Shown in pieces: positions 29,601-37,075 of a stretch of DNA of 64,000 nt. How positions within the stretch are numbered: the first letter of the stretch is position 1; every line of letters starts with the position of its first letter. The DNA lies in contig NZ_VMNK01000009.1 of the NCBI RefSeq assembly GCF_007625155.1, positions 62,001 through 126,000 of the forward strand, read 5' to 3'. The notes below the pieces were generated by a model. The model searched no databases. It had not been told where the DNA came from and worked only from the letters and a program-made list of their open reading frames with translations. Made by a program: the position numbers and the translations under genes. The DNA comes from Denitromonas halophila (GTDB lineage: Bacteria; Pseudomonadota; Gammaproteobacteria; Burkholderiales; Rhodocyclaceae).

Positions 29601-30527
29601 CAAGGCCTCGCCCAATTGTGCGCGCGCATCGCGCAACGCCAGATCGGCCGTCGCCTGCGTCGGCTCGCCCTCCAGCAGGTCGATCCAGACGCGGGCATTG
29701 CCAAAGCCGGTCAGCGCGGCGGGCACATCCACCCAGGCGTGAAGGCTATCGAGCGAAGCGCGGGTGACCGACGCAAACACACGCCCGGTCCACGCCGTCG
29801 GCGCGCGCTCGTCGAACTCGCGTAAATCGACGCGCACATCCACCCGTTCGGCCAGCGGCCCCTCAGGCGCCATGGTCAGCCCCACGGAATGCTTGCCAAA
29901 ACCTTTGACCAACCGAAAATTCACATCTGCCAGCCGCAGCGGCGGCGCCTGCCGCATCGCGTCGCGCCACACCACGGTCGCCTGTCGGATGACGATCTGC
30001 CGTTGCGCCATGAGCCAGTGCAGCGCTTCGCCGTCATCCTCACCGCTGGCGGCAACCGGCAGCCCGGCCACCGACAACTGGCCCGCCGCATTGCGCGCGA
30101 TATGCAACTCGGGGGCGACGACCTCCAAGCGATGAAAATACGGCTTCAGCTTGAGCAGGGAGGACCAGGCCAGGGTCGCGTCAACTTGCGGCAACATCAG
30201 CGCCGCCTCGCCTTCGCCGTCGCGCAGGACCACATCCTTCAAGTGCAAACGCGGCCGAAGCCCCGACCAGTCCGCCTCGATCGACGCGATGCTGACCGGC
30301 ACGCCCAGCGCGGCCGCCGCCTGTTGCGCGATGGGCGCACGCCAACGCTCGATGTCGGGCAGCACGCCGTAGCGCAGCACAAGGATCACCGCACCAAACA
30401 GGAAGTACAGGATCAGCAAACCGGTCAGTAAGCGGCGGCGCCACCGGCGAACGGGGCGCGGCGCGGCAGACTCGGCAGTAGGCACGGCGGAAGTGATTTG
30501 AGTATCCTGAAGGACTGGGAGCACCAT
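26679..30527 (-). CDS. yhdP: AsmA-like envelope protein YhdP
   Basis: YhdP is a very large inner-membrane-anchored periplasmic protein linked to phospholipid transport to the outer membrane. The product is 1282 aa with a cytoplasmic arginine-rich stretch (RRWRRRLLTG), one N-terminal membrane helix, then a long beta-rich periplasmic body, ending in the DUF3971/AsmA-type C-terminal region (GRLLGVLSLQSLPRRITLDF, then RGSASVPNETQDL). Start at 30527 (MVLPVLQD) is preferred over one 21 codons upstream. It is divergent from glnE with a 75-bp gap and heads the unit with the amidase and tldD. Confidence 0.9.
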   Translation of the reverse strand: MVLPVLQDTQITSAVPTAESAAPRPVRRWRRRLLTGLLILYFLFGAVILVLRYGVLPDIERWRAPIAQQAAAALGVPVSIASIEADWSGLRPRLHLKDVVLRDGEGEAALMLPQVDATLAWSSLLKLKPYFHRLEVVAPELHIARNAAGQLSVAGLPVAASGEDDGEALHWLMAQRQIVIRQATVVWRDAMRQAPPLRLADVNFRLVKGFGKHSVGLTMAPEGPLAERVDVRVDLREFDERAPTAWTGRVFASVTRASLDSLHAWVDVPAALTGFGNARVWIDLLEGEPTQATADLALRDARAQLGEALPALSLNRLGGRISVKRSAAELALSTQHLALETRDGVVVDPTDLRVSRGGAAASQLTQFEVNQLDLAALSALAVHLPLDEAMRERLAGLAPTGRFTQVALQWTGDAAAPAAWQVSADFDGVGMQSRDSLPGLAGVSGHIAGSEATGRFLLDSKAMALDLPAVFEAPLGFDTLFAEGGWQRREGAMRIALDKAHFANADADGEASGYYEPVADGPGVIDLQARLSEADGTSVWRYMPKVVNLDTRQWLRDSITAGRGHDVRLRLQGDLADFPYREGGGIFLITGKISRAKLDYASAWPKIEAIEGGLRFEGARMEITASQGRIFGVRLGKVKVVLPDLDVPDEVITITGVANGGTQDFLRFVGDSPVRERIDGFTDDMRAEGDGSLDLKLVLPLRHVVDTEVVGRYRFKDNTLTVVPGLAPIVEAAGTVNFTASELSIPQASGQLFGKPMTLSAATLADRGVRFDASGAAQMSAVSAAYPLPVWPHLSGETPWTAQITVRGRQADVVVETPLSGVSSSLPSPFNKSATEPWPTRVTLQMQPDSPVKLSANLADRMSVQVAIPRGKNAAPVSGGVGIGAPAPASERGVLVAIEQAHVDVDAWRMALPAASASGTSSLPLARVKLNTPRLSVSGLDLTAVAAEARQSDDGWRVTLKAREAAGVVDWLQAGEGSVHARFSHVLLGKGAEDAAEAVDFKPPESLPALDVVVERFGLRGLELGRLDVQAFNRGGLWHLNRLTLGSPDGVLAGSGLWWPQAPAKTELDFTLESPDVGALLKRLGYADAVQGGRATLGGKVAWQGAPTDVDVASMTGVLNLSAEEGQFRKLEPGVGRLLGVLSLQSLPRRITLDFRDVFSEGFAFDSISGSIDVDQGVLRTDPLDIRGPAAKVQMRGSASVPNETQDLHVTVQPTLSETVAVGAALGAVNPVAGVVTYLVQKALKDPLEKVFAFEYDITGTWTEPVVTKTSSAPPKSGAGSQ

Positions 30528-30602
30528 GGGGTTGCGTTGCACCCACCGGCATGCCGGATGAGGCCAAACGCATCCCGCACATTCTACCAAGCCGGATTCA
30601 CC

Positions 30603-33290
30603 ATGTCCCTGATCGAACAGGCCGAGCTGCCTGAAAAAATTCGTGCCGCACTGCCCTTCTCACGCTATCTGAAGCAGATGCTGCAAAGCCGCACCTGGCT
30701 GGCCGGGCAACTGGCGAGCCATCTCGACGCACCACTCGACACCGCCGCCATGGCCACCTTTGTCGACCCGCCCAGCCTCGACCGCGACAGCATGCGCGCC
30801 GCACTGCGAAAACTGCGCACCTGGGTGCTCTGCCATCTTGCCATACGCGACCTGGCCGGCGACGCCGATCTGACCGAAGTCACCGAAACCATGAGCGCCT
30901 TCGCCGACTACGCGGTGCGCGTCGCGCATGACATCGAACGCGAAGCCCTGGTGCAACGCCACGGCCTGCCGCTGGCGCCCGGCGCCTGGGAGCAGGAATT
31001 GCTGATCGTCGGCATGGGCAAGCTGGGCGGACGCGAACTGAACGTGTCCTCGGACATCGACCTCATCTTTGTCTACCCCGACGACGGCGACACCGGCGGC
31101 GAAAAGGTGATCAGCAACTTCGAATTCTTCGAACGCCTCGGCAAACGCATCATCCAAGCGCTGGCCGACATCACCGAGCACGGCCAGGTCTTCCGGGTCG
31201 ACATGCGCCTGCGCCCCAACGGCGACTCCGGTCCGCTGGTGTGCAGCTTCGACATGCTCGAAAACTACTTCATCGCCCAGGGCCGCGAGTGGGAGCGCTA
31301 CGCCTGGATCAAGGCACGCGTCATGCTCGGCAAGCGCTTCGAGCAACTCAACGCCATCACCCGCCCCTTTGTTTTCCGAAAATACCTCGACTTCGGCGCC
31401 ATCAACGCCATGCGCGACCTGCATGCGCAGATCCGCCGCGAAGTCGCTCGCAAGGAGCGCGCCAACAACATCAAACTCGGCCCCGGCGGCATTCGCGAGA
31501 TCGAGTTCATCGCCCAGGTGTTTCAGCTCATTCGTGGCGGGCGGGAAGAACAGCTGCAGATCAAACCGACCCAGAAGGTGCTCGACCTCCTGGCCGGGCA
31601 AGGCGTGCTCGACCCCAATGTCGTTACCAGTCTCAAACAGGCCTACGTCTTCCTGCGTCGGCTCGAGCACCGACTCCAGTACCTCGACGACGCGCAAACC
31701 CACGACCTGCCGGTTCAGCCCGATGACCAAGCGCTGATCGCACGCGCCATGGGCTTTGACGACTACGACGCGCTGCTCGGCGAACTCGACCGTCACCGCG
31801 CCAAGGTCACCCAGCACTTCAGCATGGTCTTCGGCGACCCGGATGAAGATGGCCACGACCTGGACGCCGTCTGGCTCGAAGCCGACGACATCCCCACCAT
31901 CGTGCCCTTGCTCGAAAAACTCAACTACGCCGAACCCGAGACCTCCGCCCGCCGGCTTCAGAGCCTGCACCGCGGCACCCGCTACCAGCAACTGCCGCCC
32001 AAGATCAAAAGCCGCTTCGACGCCCTGGTGCCACGCGTGGTCGACGCCGCGGCCGAAGCCAGCAACGCCGACGACACCCTCTCGCGCTGCCTCGACCTGC
32101 TCGACGCCATCGGTGGCCGCGGCGCCTACCTCGCCATGCTCCAGCAATACCCGCAAGCCCTGAACAAAGTGGCTGAACTGGTTTCCGTTTCACGCTGGGC
32201 GGCGCAATATCTCGCCCGCCACCCGATTCTGCTCGACGAACTGCTCGATGCCCGCCAACTCGAAAGCCAGCCAGACTGGCCGGCCTTTGCCACCGATCTG
32301 CGCCGGCAATGCGACAACATCGAGCCCGACATGGAACGCCAGATGGATCTGATGCGCGAGCAGCATCACACCCAGGCCTTCCGGCTACTCACTCAAGACC
32401 TCGCCGGCGTCCTCACCGTCGAAGCCCTGTCCGATCACCTCTCCGCACTCGCCGACGTCCTGCTCGACATCACCATTCCGCTGTGCTGGCGCAAGATCCG
32501 TCGCCGCCACCACGAAGAGGCCCCCGCCTTTGCAATCGTCAGCTACGGCAAGCTCGGCGGCAAAGAACTCGGCTACGCCTCGGACCTCGACATCGTCTTC
32601 CTCTACGACGACCCGCACCCCGAAGCCGCCGAACACTACTCACGCCTCGCCCAGCGCATCAACACCTGGCTCTCCAGCCAGACCGCCGCCGGCCAGCTGT
32701 TTGAAACCGACCTGCGCTTGCGCCCCAACGGCGACTCGGGCTTGCTCGCCTGCAGCGTCGACGCCTTCCGGAAATATCAACTCGAGTCCGCCTGGCGCTG
32801 GGAGCATCAGGCACTGACGCGCGCCCGCTTCTCGGCGGGCGATCCACGGGTCGGCGAAGCCTTCGAAGCCATCCGCATCGATGTGCTGCGCCAAGCGCGC
32901 GACCACGACACCCTGCGTGCCGAGGTGATTGCCATGCGCAAGAAAATGATGGAGGCGCACAGCAACAAGAGCACGCTATTCAACCTCAAGCATGATCGCG
33001 GCGGGCTGGTCGACGTCGAATTCATCGTTCAGTACCTCGTGCTCGCCCACGCCCACCAGCACCCCGAACTCGCCGGCAACCTCGGCAATATCGCCTTGCT
33101 GCGAATCGCAGGCGAGCTGGGCCTGATCCCTGCCGACCTGGCACAGCGCAGCGGCGACACCTACCGCGAATTCCGCCGCCTGCAACACCGCCAACGCCTC
33201 AACGGGCTTCGGGTCGAAGTGTCCGCCGAGCCGATCAGCGCGCACCGTGAGGCGGTGAGCCAGTTGTGGTCGCTCGTGCTTGAGCCGTAA
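30603..33290 (+). CDS. glnE: Glutamine synthetase adenylyltransferase/deadenylase GlnE
   Basis: GlnE adds or removes AMP on glutamine synthetase according to nitrogen state. The 895-aa product has two nucleotidyltransferase domains. The N-terminal one has GMGKLGGRELNVSSDIDLIFVYP near residue 135; the C-terminal one has SYGKLGGKELGYASDLDIVFLYDD near residue 645. Each is followed by DLRLRPNGDSG. The two GSSD-type Asp pairs needed for the opposing activities are present. The start MSLIEQAELPE at 30603 avoids a 35-codon extension overlapping yhdP. A terminator follows. Confidence 0.95.
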   Translation: MSLIEQAELPEKIRAALPFSRYLKQMLQSRTWLAGQLASHLDAPLDTAAMATFVDPPSLDRDSMRAALRKLRTWVLCHLAIRDLAGDADLTEVTETMSAFADYAVRVAHDIEREALVQRHGLPLAPGAWEQELLIVGMGKLGGRELNVSSDIDLIFVYPDDGDTGGEKVISNFEFFERLGKRIIQALADITEHGQVFRVDMRLRPNGDSGPLVCSFDMLENYFIAQGREWERYAWIKARVMLGKRFEQLNAITRPFVFRKYLDFGAINAMRDLHAQIRREVARKERANNIKLGPGGIREIEFIAQVFQLIRGGREEQLQIKPTQKVLDLLAGQGVLDPNVVTSLKQAYVFLRRLEHRLQYLDDAQTHDLPVQPDDQALIARAMGFDDYDALLGELDRHRAKVTQHFSMVFGDPDEDGHDLDAVWLEADDIPTIVPLLEKLNYAEPETSARRLQSLHRGTRYQQLPPKIKSRFDALVPRVVDAAAEASNADDTLSRCLDLLDAIGGRGAYLAMLQQYPQALNKVAELVSVSRWAAQYLARHPILLDELLDARQLESQPDWPAFATDLRRQCDNIEPDMERQMDLMREQHHTQAFRLLTQDLAGVLTVEALSDHLSALADVLLDITIPLCWRKIRRRHHEEAPAFAIVSYGKLGGKELGYASDLDIVFLYDDPHPEAAEHYSRLAQRINTWLSSQTAAGQLFETDLRLRPNGDSGLLACSVDAFRKYQLESAWRWEHQALTRARFSAGDPRVGEAFEAIRIDVLRQARDHDTLRAEVIAMRKKMMEAHSNKSTLFNLKHDRGGLVDVEFIVQYLVLAHAHQHPELAGNLGNIALLRIAGELGLIPADLAQRSGDTYREFRRLQHRQRLNGLRVEVSAEPISAHREAVSQLWSLVLEP

Positions 33291-33365
33291 GCAGCCACCG
33301 CCAACCACATCGCTGGAAATCTGCGCCAGAGCGGTACCCGCTGGCGCAGATCCACGCCAGAAAAC

Positions 33366-33395
33366 AAAAAAGCCACTCTTTCGAGTGGCTTTTTT
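33366..33395. terminator. Bidirectional terminator, glnE / tRNA-Pro
   Basis: AAAAAA, then GCCACTC-TTTC-GAGTGGC, then TTTTTT. It can stop transcription from glnE on the plus strand and from tRNA-Pro on the minus strand. Confidence 0.9.
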
Positions 33396-33407
33396 GCTAA
33401 CGATTTT

Positions 33408-33484
33408 TGGTCGGGGAAAGAGGATTCGAACCTCCGGCCCCTGCGTCCCGAACGCAGTGCTCTACCAGGCTGAGCTATTCCCCG
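33408..33484 (-). tRNA. tRNA-Pro (anticodon CGG)
   Basis: The minus strand folds as a 77-nt cloverleaf starting CGGGGAATAGCTCAGCC, with anticodon stem CTGCG/CGCAG and loop TTCGGGA, giving anticodon CGG at 33450-33448. The T arm has GGTTCGAATCC and the 3' CCA is encoded. The acceptor stem pairs CGGGGAA with TTCCCCG. Confidence 0.97.
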
Positions 33485-33507
33485 ACGCATTTTTGCAGCT
33501 GAGAAGA

Positions 33508-34476
33508 TCAGTGATCTCGCCCAACTGCAAAGTCCGATAATTCTAGCAGACGATCCTTGAAAAGGGAAGCTGGAAGTACGCTCAATGCGTCGATTGCGAG
33601 TTTCGATTCACGCTTGGCGACCTCGCGCGTCGCCTCGAGCGCGCCGGTGGCCAGAATGGCCGCGTGAATCTCTGAAAACGCATCACGCCCGCCTTCTTCG
33701 ATGGCTTTGCGCACCAGCGCCGCTTGCGTGGGCGTGCCGTGCTGCATGACGTGGATCAGCGGCAAGGTGGGCTTGCCTTCGGCGAGGTCATCGCCAAGGT
33801 GCTTGCCGGTGGCCGCTTCTTCACCGGAGTAGTCGAGCACGTCGTCGATCAGCTGGAAAGCCGTGCCCAGATGCATGCCGAACCGACCGAGCTGCGCTTC
33901 GACGTCGGGGCTGGCGCCGCCGAGGATGCCGCCAAGGCGCGCGGCCGCTTCGAACAGCTTGGCGGTCTTGTAGCGAATCACTTTCAGATACGCATCCACC
34001 GACACATCAGCGTCGTGGCAGTTGAGCAATTGCAGCACTTCGCCTTCGGCGATGGTGTTGGTCGCATCCGCCAGCACTTCCATGATGTGCATGTCGCCAA
34101 CGGACACCATCATCTGGAAAGCGCGGGAATAGAGGAAGTCGCCCACCAGCACCGAGGCGGCATTGCCGAACAGGGCGTTGGCGGTTTTGGCACCACGGCG
34201 CAAGGAGGACTCGTCGACCACGTCGTCATGCAGCAGCGTCGCCGTATGAATGAACTCGACGACGGTGGCCAACTCGTGGTGTGCCGTGCCCTGATATCCC
34301 ATGGCGCGTGCGGTATACAGCACCAGCGCGGGGCGCAGGCGTTTGCCACCACTGTTGATGATGTATTCGGCGATCTGCCGGATCAACACCACTTCGGAGT
34401 GGAGCCGTTGGCGGATGACTTGATTCACGGCCGCCATATCGTCGGCGATCGGAGCGAAGAGGTGCTGGGCTGACAA
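33508..34476 (-). CDS. ispB: Polyprenyl (octaprenyl) diphosphate synthase
   Basis: This enzyme makes the long isoprenoid side chain of quinones. Both aspartate-rich motifs are visible: LLHDDVVDES and QLIDDVLDYSG. GGKRLRP near residue 40 binds isopentenyl diphosphate. A TTG start at 34476 (codes LSAQHLFAPIADDM) gives 322 aa and aligns with the 323-aa E. coli IspB; an ATG at 34563 adds 29 residues of no family character. No clear ribosome site supports either, so the start is uncertain. It is on the minus strand after tRNA-Pro. Confidence 0.9.
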   Translation of the reverse strand: MSAQHLFAPIADDMAAVNQVIRQRLHSEVVLIRQIAEYIINSGGKRLRPALVLYTARAMGYQGTAHHELATVVEFIHTATLLHDDVVDESSLRRGAKTANALFGNAASVLVGDFLYSRAFQMMVSVGDMHIMEVLADATNTIAEGEVLQLLNCHDADVSVDAYLKVIRYKTAKLFEAAARLGGILGGASPDVEAQLGRFGMHLGTAFQLIDDVLDYSGEEAATGKHLGDDLAEGKPTLPLIHVMQHGTPTQAALVRKAIEEGGRDAFSEIHAAILATGALEATREVAKRESKLAIDALSVLPASLFKDRLLELSDFAVGRDH

Positions 34477-34571
34477 AATGGGACCGCGGCGAGCAGGAAA
34501 AGGGCGATGGTATGAGCGGGACACCAGAGCGTCAAGCCGGATGGTCAAGGCAGCGCCCGGCATGACGGTTG

Positions 34572-35318
34572 TCAGCGCAAAAACCGCTCCGGTCGATCGG
34601 TGATCAGGCCATCCAGACCCGAGGCCAGCGATTGCTGCCCGCGCTCGGCATCGTTCTCGGTGTAGATGGCGATGCCAAGACCGGCATCATGCGCCTGCGC
34701 GATGAGCTGCGGGCCGAGCTGACTTTGTTCAACGACCACCGCCACACATCCCAGCGCGTGTGCCACGACAAGACTGTCGTCCTGCACGAACTCAAGAAGC
34801 AAGGCTCTGGGCAGCGCAGGCGCAGCCAGTGCCGCGGCCTCTAGCGCGGCGGGAGAAAACGAAGACAACAAGGGCGGCGTCACGCCCGGACGCTGCCACA
34901 GCGCGGCGGCCACATCCGCCACGGCACGCCCCGTCGCATGGTCCGCACCGGCCGAGGGTTTGATTTCGATATTGGGCGTCATCCCGAGGCGCAAGCAGGC
35001 ATCGAGCGCCATCGCCAGGCTGGGGATGGCCTCCGCCGACACGCTGCCGTCACGCGTTTTCAGCGCGACCTGCGACAGCGCAGCCCACGACGTCTGCGCC
35101 ACCCGGCCGCGCCCGGTGGTGGTGCGCTCCAGCGTGTCATCGTGCATCAGCACCGGGGTACCACAGGCGGCGAGCATGGCGTCGAACTCCGCACCGCGAC
35201 AACCAATGGCCTGCGCGCGCACCAGGCCTTCGATCGAGTTTTCAGGCGCAAGCAGGCCGCCGCAGCGATGGGCGATCACCGCCGGCCATGGCCAGCGGTG
35301 GGCGGCGCGTGCGCTCAC
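34572..35318 (-). CDS. ugpQ: Glycerophosphodiester phosphodiesterase UgpQ
   Basis: UgpQ hydrolyses glycerophosphodiesters to glycerol-3-phosphate and alcohol. The 248-aa product has IAHRCGGLLAPENSI near the N-terminus, EFDAM, LMHDDTLERTTTG and NIEIKPS, the metal and catalytic residues of the GDPD family. No signal peptide is present, so it is cytoplasmic. I use the GTG at 35318, which overlaps the ugpB stop (GTGA); the longer frame reads antisense-like text inside ugpB. Coupled to a solute-binding protein for the likely product or substrate. Confidence 0.88.
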   Translation of the reverse strand: MSARAAHRWPWPAVIAHRCGGLLAPENSIEGLVRAQAIGCRGAEFDAMLAACGTPVLMHDDTLERTTTGRGRVAQTSWAALSQVALKTRDGSVSAEAIPSLAMALDACLRLGMTPNIEIKPSAGADHATGRAVADVAAALWQRPGVTPPLLSSFSPAALEAAALAAPALPRALLLEFVQDDSLVVAHALGCVAVVVEQSQLGPQLIAQAHDAGLGIAIYTENDAERGQQSLASGLDGLITDRPERFLR

Positions 35319-36559
35319 TTTTCGTTGCTCACCCGGGTCACGGCGTTGTCCAGCGCCTGCTTGGCGGGCTGGCGATCGGTCCAGACCCCTTCGAGTTCTT
35401 CGTCGAGAATGGTCCGCACACGGGCTTGCCGGGGCAGTTCGGTACTGACCGGGCTGCCTTTGGCACTCACGCCGAGTTGTTTGCGGGCCACCACCAGATT
35501 GGGCTGATCGCTGGCCACACCACCGCCGGCCAAGCTGCCTTTCTCGTCCATCGGCAAATAGCCGGTGCCGCGCTGCCAGGCCAGCTGGTTTTCGGGTTTC
35601 AGCAAAAAGCGCACAAACCTGGCGACGACTTTGTAGTCGTCGCGCTTCTTGCCCTTGGCAACCCAAAGCGTTGGGCCGTCGGCGAGGGTCGCGCCCACAC
35701 CACCGGGAAAGTCATCATAAAAAGGCAATTCGCTGACGCCGACGTCAAACCCCGCCGATTGGCGGAACTCGGGCCAATGCGCTGACTCTGCCGCAATCAC
35801 TGCGCACTCGCCGCGCTTGAATCGCTCAAGTGGCTCGGCACCCGCGCCATGCAGGTGAAGATAGCGCGCCCGCACCCAGCTGGCCATCAGTGCAATATGG
35901 CGGATCTGGAGCATGCCGTTGACCGACAGCTCTTCCTTGCGCCCGGCCTGCCGGGTGACCGCCACATTCTGGCGCGCGCTGACGTTGTCGACCATGACCC
36001 AGCTGGGATTGGACACAGTACCGGGGCACGCCTGTCCGGCATCAAAGAGCTTGCCGAGCGCATCCTGCAGCTCACGCCATGTCCGCGGCGGCGCATCCGG
36101 GTCGAGCCCGGCGCCGATAAAGGCCTGGCGATTGATGAACAGCACCGGCGTATGCATGCCCACCGGCAAGGCCACGCGACGGCCTCGTGAATCGGTGGTG
36201 TCGCGATCAAACGCCGCCAGCACCTTGTCGCGGCCAAGCGCCATGCCGGACTCCGCCATGACCTGATAGAGCGGTCGGTAAGCGCCGCGTTTTCGCAAGG
36301 CCTGCTCGGCGTCGCCTTGCACGATCTGAATCGCCGCTTCCGCTTCGGCCGTGGGGTCAGCCACGACACGCACCCGCCCACCGCGATCCGCGGCGTTGAA
36401 GCGCTCGACCAAAGTCTCGAGCTGCTGGGCCCGCTCTGCATCGAAAACATGCGACAAGCTCACCACATGTGGCTCGCCGGCTGCGTGTGTCAGCCCCGCG
36501 GACGCCAGCGCCGCGACCAGCCCATAACGCCACATTTTCGACATCGATTGCATCAACAT
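35315..36559 (-). CDS. ugpB: UgpB-like ABC solute-binding protein
   Basis: This is a periplasmic binding protein, probably for glycerol-3-phosphate or glycerophosphodiesters. The 414-aa product has a signal peptide (MWRYGLVAALASAGLTHAAG). UgpB-like blocks include GMHTPVLFINRQAF, GLDPDAPPRTW, RFKRGECAV and TILDEELEGVWT. A GGAGGAAGG ribosome site precedes the ATG at 36559. The permease and ATPase genes ugpA, ugpE and ugpC are not beside it: ispB follows ugpQ, and a lipoprotein gene is divergent. Confidence 0.82.
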   Translation of the reverse strand: MLMQSMSKMWRYGLVAALASAGLTHAAGEPHVVSLSHVFDAERAQQLETLVERFNAADRGGRVRVVADPTAEAEAAIQIVQGDAEQALRKRGAYRPLYQVMAESGMALGRDKVLAAFDRDTTDSRGRRVALPVGMHTPVLFINRQAFIGAGLDPDAPPRTWRELQDALGKLFDAGQACPGTVSNPSWVMVDNVSARQNVAVTRQAGRKEELSVNGMLQIRHIALMASWVRARYLHLHGAGAEPLERFKRGECAVIAAESAHWPEFRQSAGFDVGVSELPFYDDFPGGVGATLADGPTLWVAKGKKRDDYKVVARFVRFLLKPENQLAWQRGTGYLPMDEKGSLAGGGVASDQPNLVVARKQLGVSAKGSPVSTELPRQARVRTILDEELEGVWTDRQPAKQALDNAVTRVSNEK

Positions 36560-36684
36560 CAGACCTTCCTCCCGCGATGTGCGCGGACAACTCGCTTGAT
36601 CCGAAATTTTGCGCGGCAACGCCGCTCAAGATTTTGCCTGGGGCGACGATATCTTTCATCGTCGGACCCTATTTGGTATTCACC

Positions 36685-37062
36685 ATGACACTTCAATCTG
36701 CCGCCATTGCCTTTGCGCTGATCGCCACCCTCACCGGCTGCGAGGAATTGGGCATTCCCGATCCGGTAAAAGAAGCTGCCCGGGCGCAGGCCGAAGGCGA
36801 AGCCATCGGCAGCGCCTGCCGCCACGCCGGCCGCGCGCTGGAGGATTGTTTTTCGCTCAACCCCAAAGCGTCCAAAGCCGACGTGTTCAACGGGTGGCGG
36901 AATATGAACGACTACATGGTCGAAAACAAGATCGACGTGGTGCCACCGACAATGACCGAAACACCCAACCCGACCCAATCGGATGAAACAAAAACTGCCG
37001 CCCCCGAGGCGCATGCGGCCGAGCCCGACGCACCGCGCCCGCGCTACAGCCGCCGCCCGTGA
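36685..37062 (+). CDS. Small lipoprotein of unknown function
   Basis: This 125-aa product starts MTLQSAAIAFALIATLTGCEEL, with lipobox LTGC (Cys19). The mature part has two cysteines (in SACRHAGRALEDCF) in a spacing that suggests a disulphide, then KADVFNGWRNMNDYM, and a disordered Pro/Ala/Glu-rich tail. I do not recognise a named family. It is divergent from ugpB with a 125-bp gap and convergent with the EAL gene. Confidence 0.65.
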   Translation: MTLQSAAIAFALIATLTGCEELGIPDPVKEAARAQAEGEAIGSACRHAGRALEDCFSLNPKASKADVFNGWRNMNDYMVENKIDVVPPTMTETPNPTQSDETKTAAPEAHAAEPDAPRPRYSRRP

Positions 37063-37075
37063 ACCCGCCACGGCG

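Noticed and set aside
30660-32156. Antisense frame of 498 codons opposite glnE
   Set aside because: It lies wholly inside the first half of glnE, whose two catalytic domains are clear. The antisense text has no motif.
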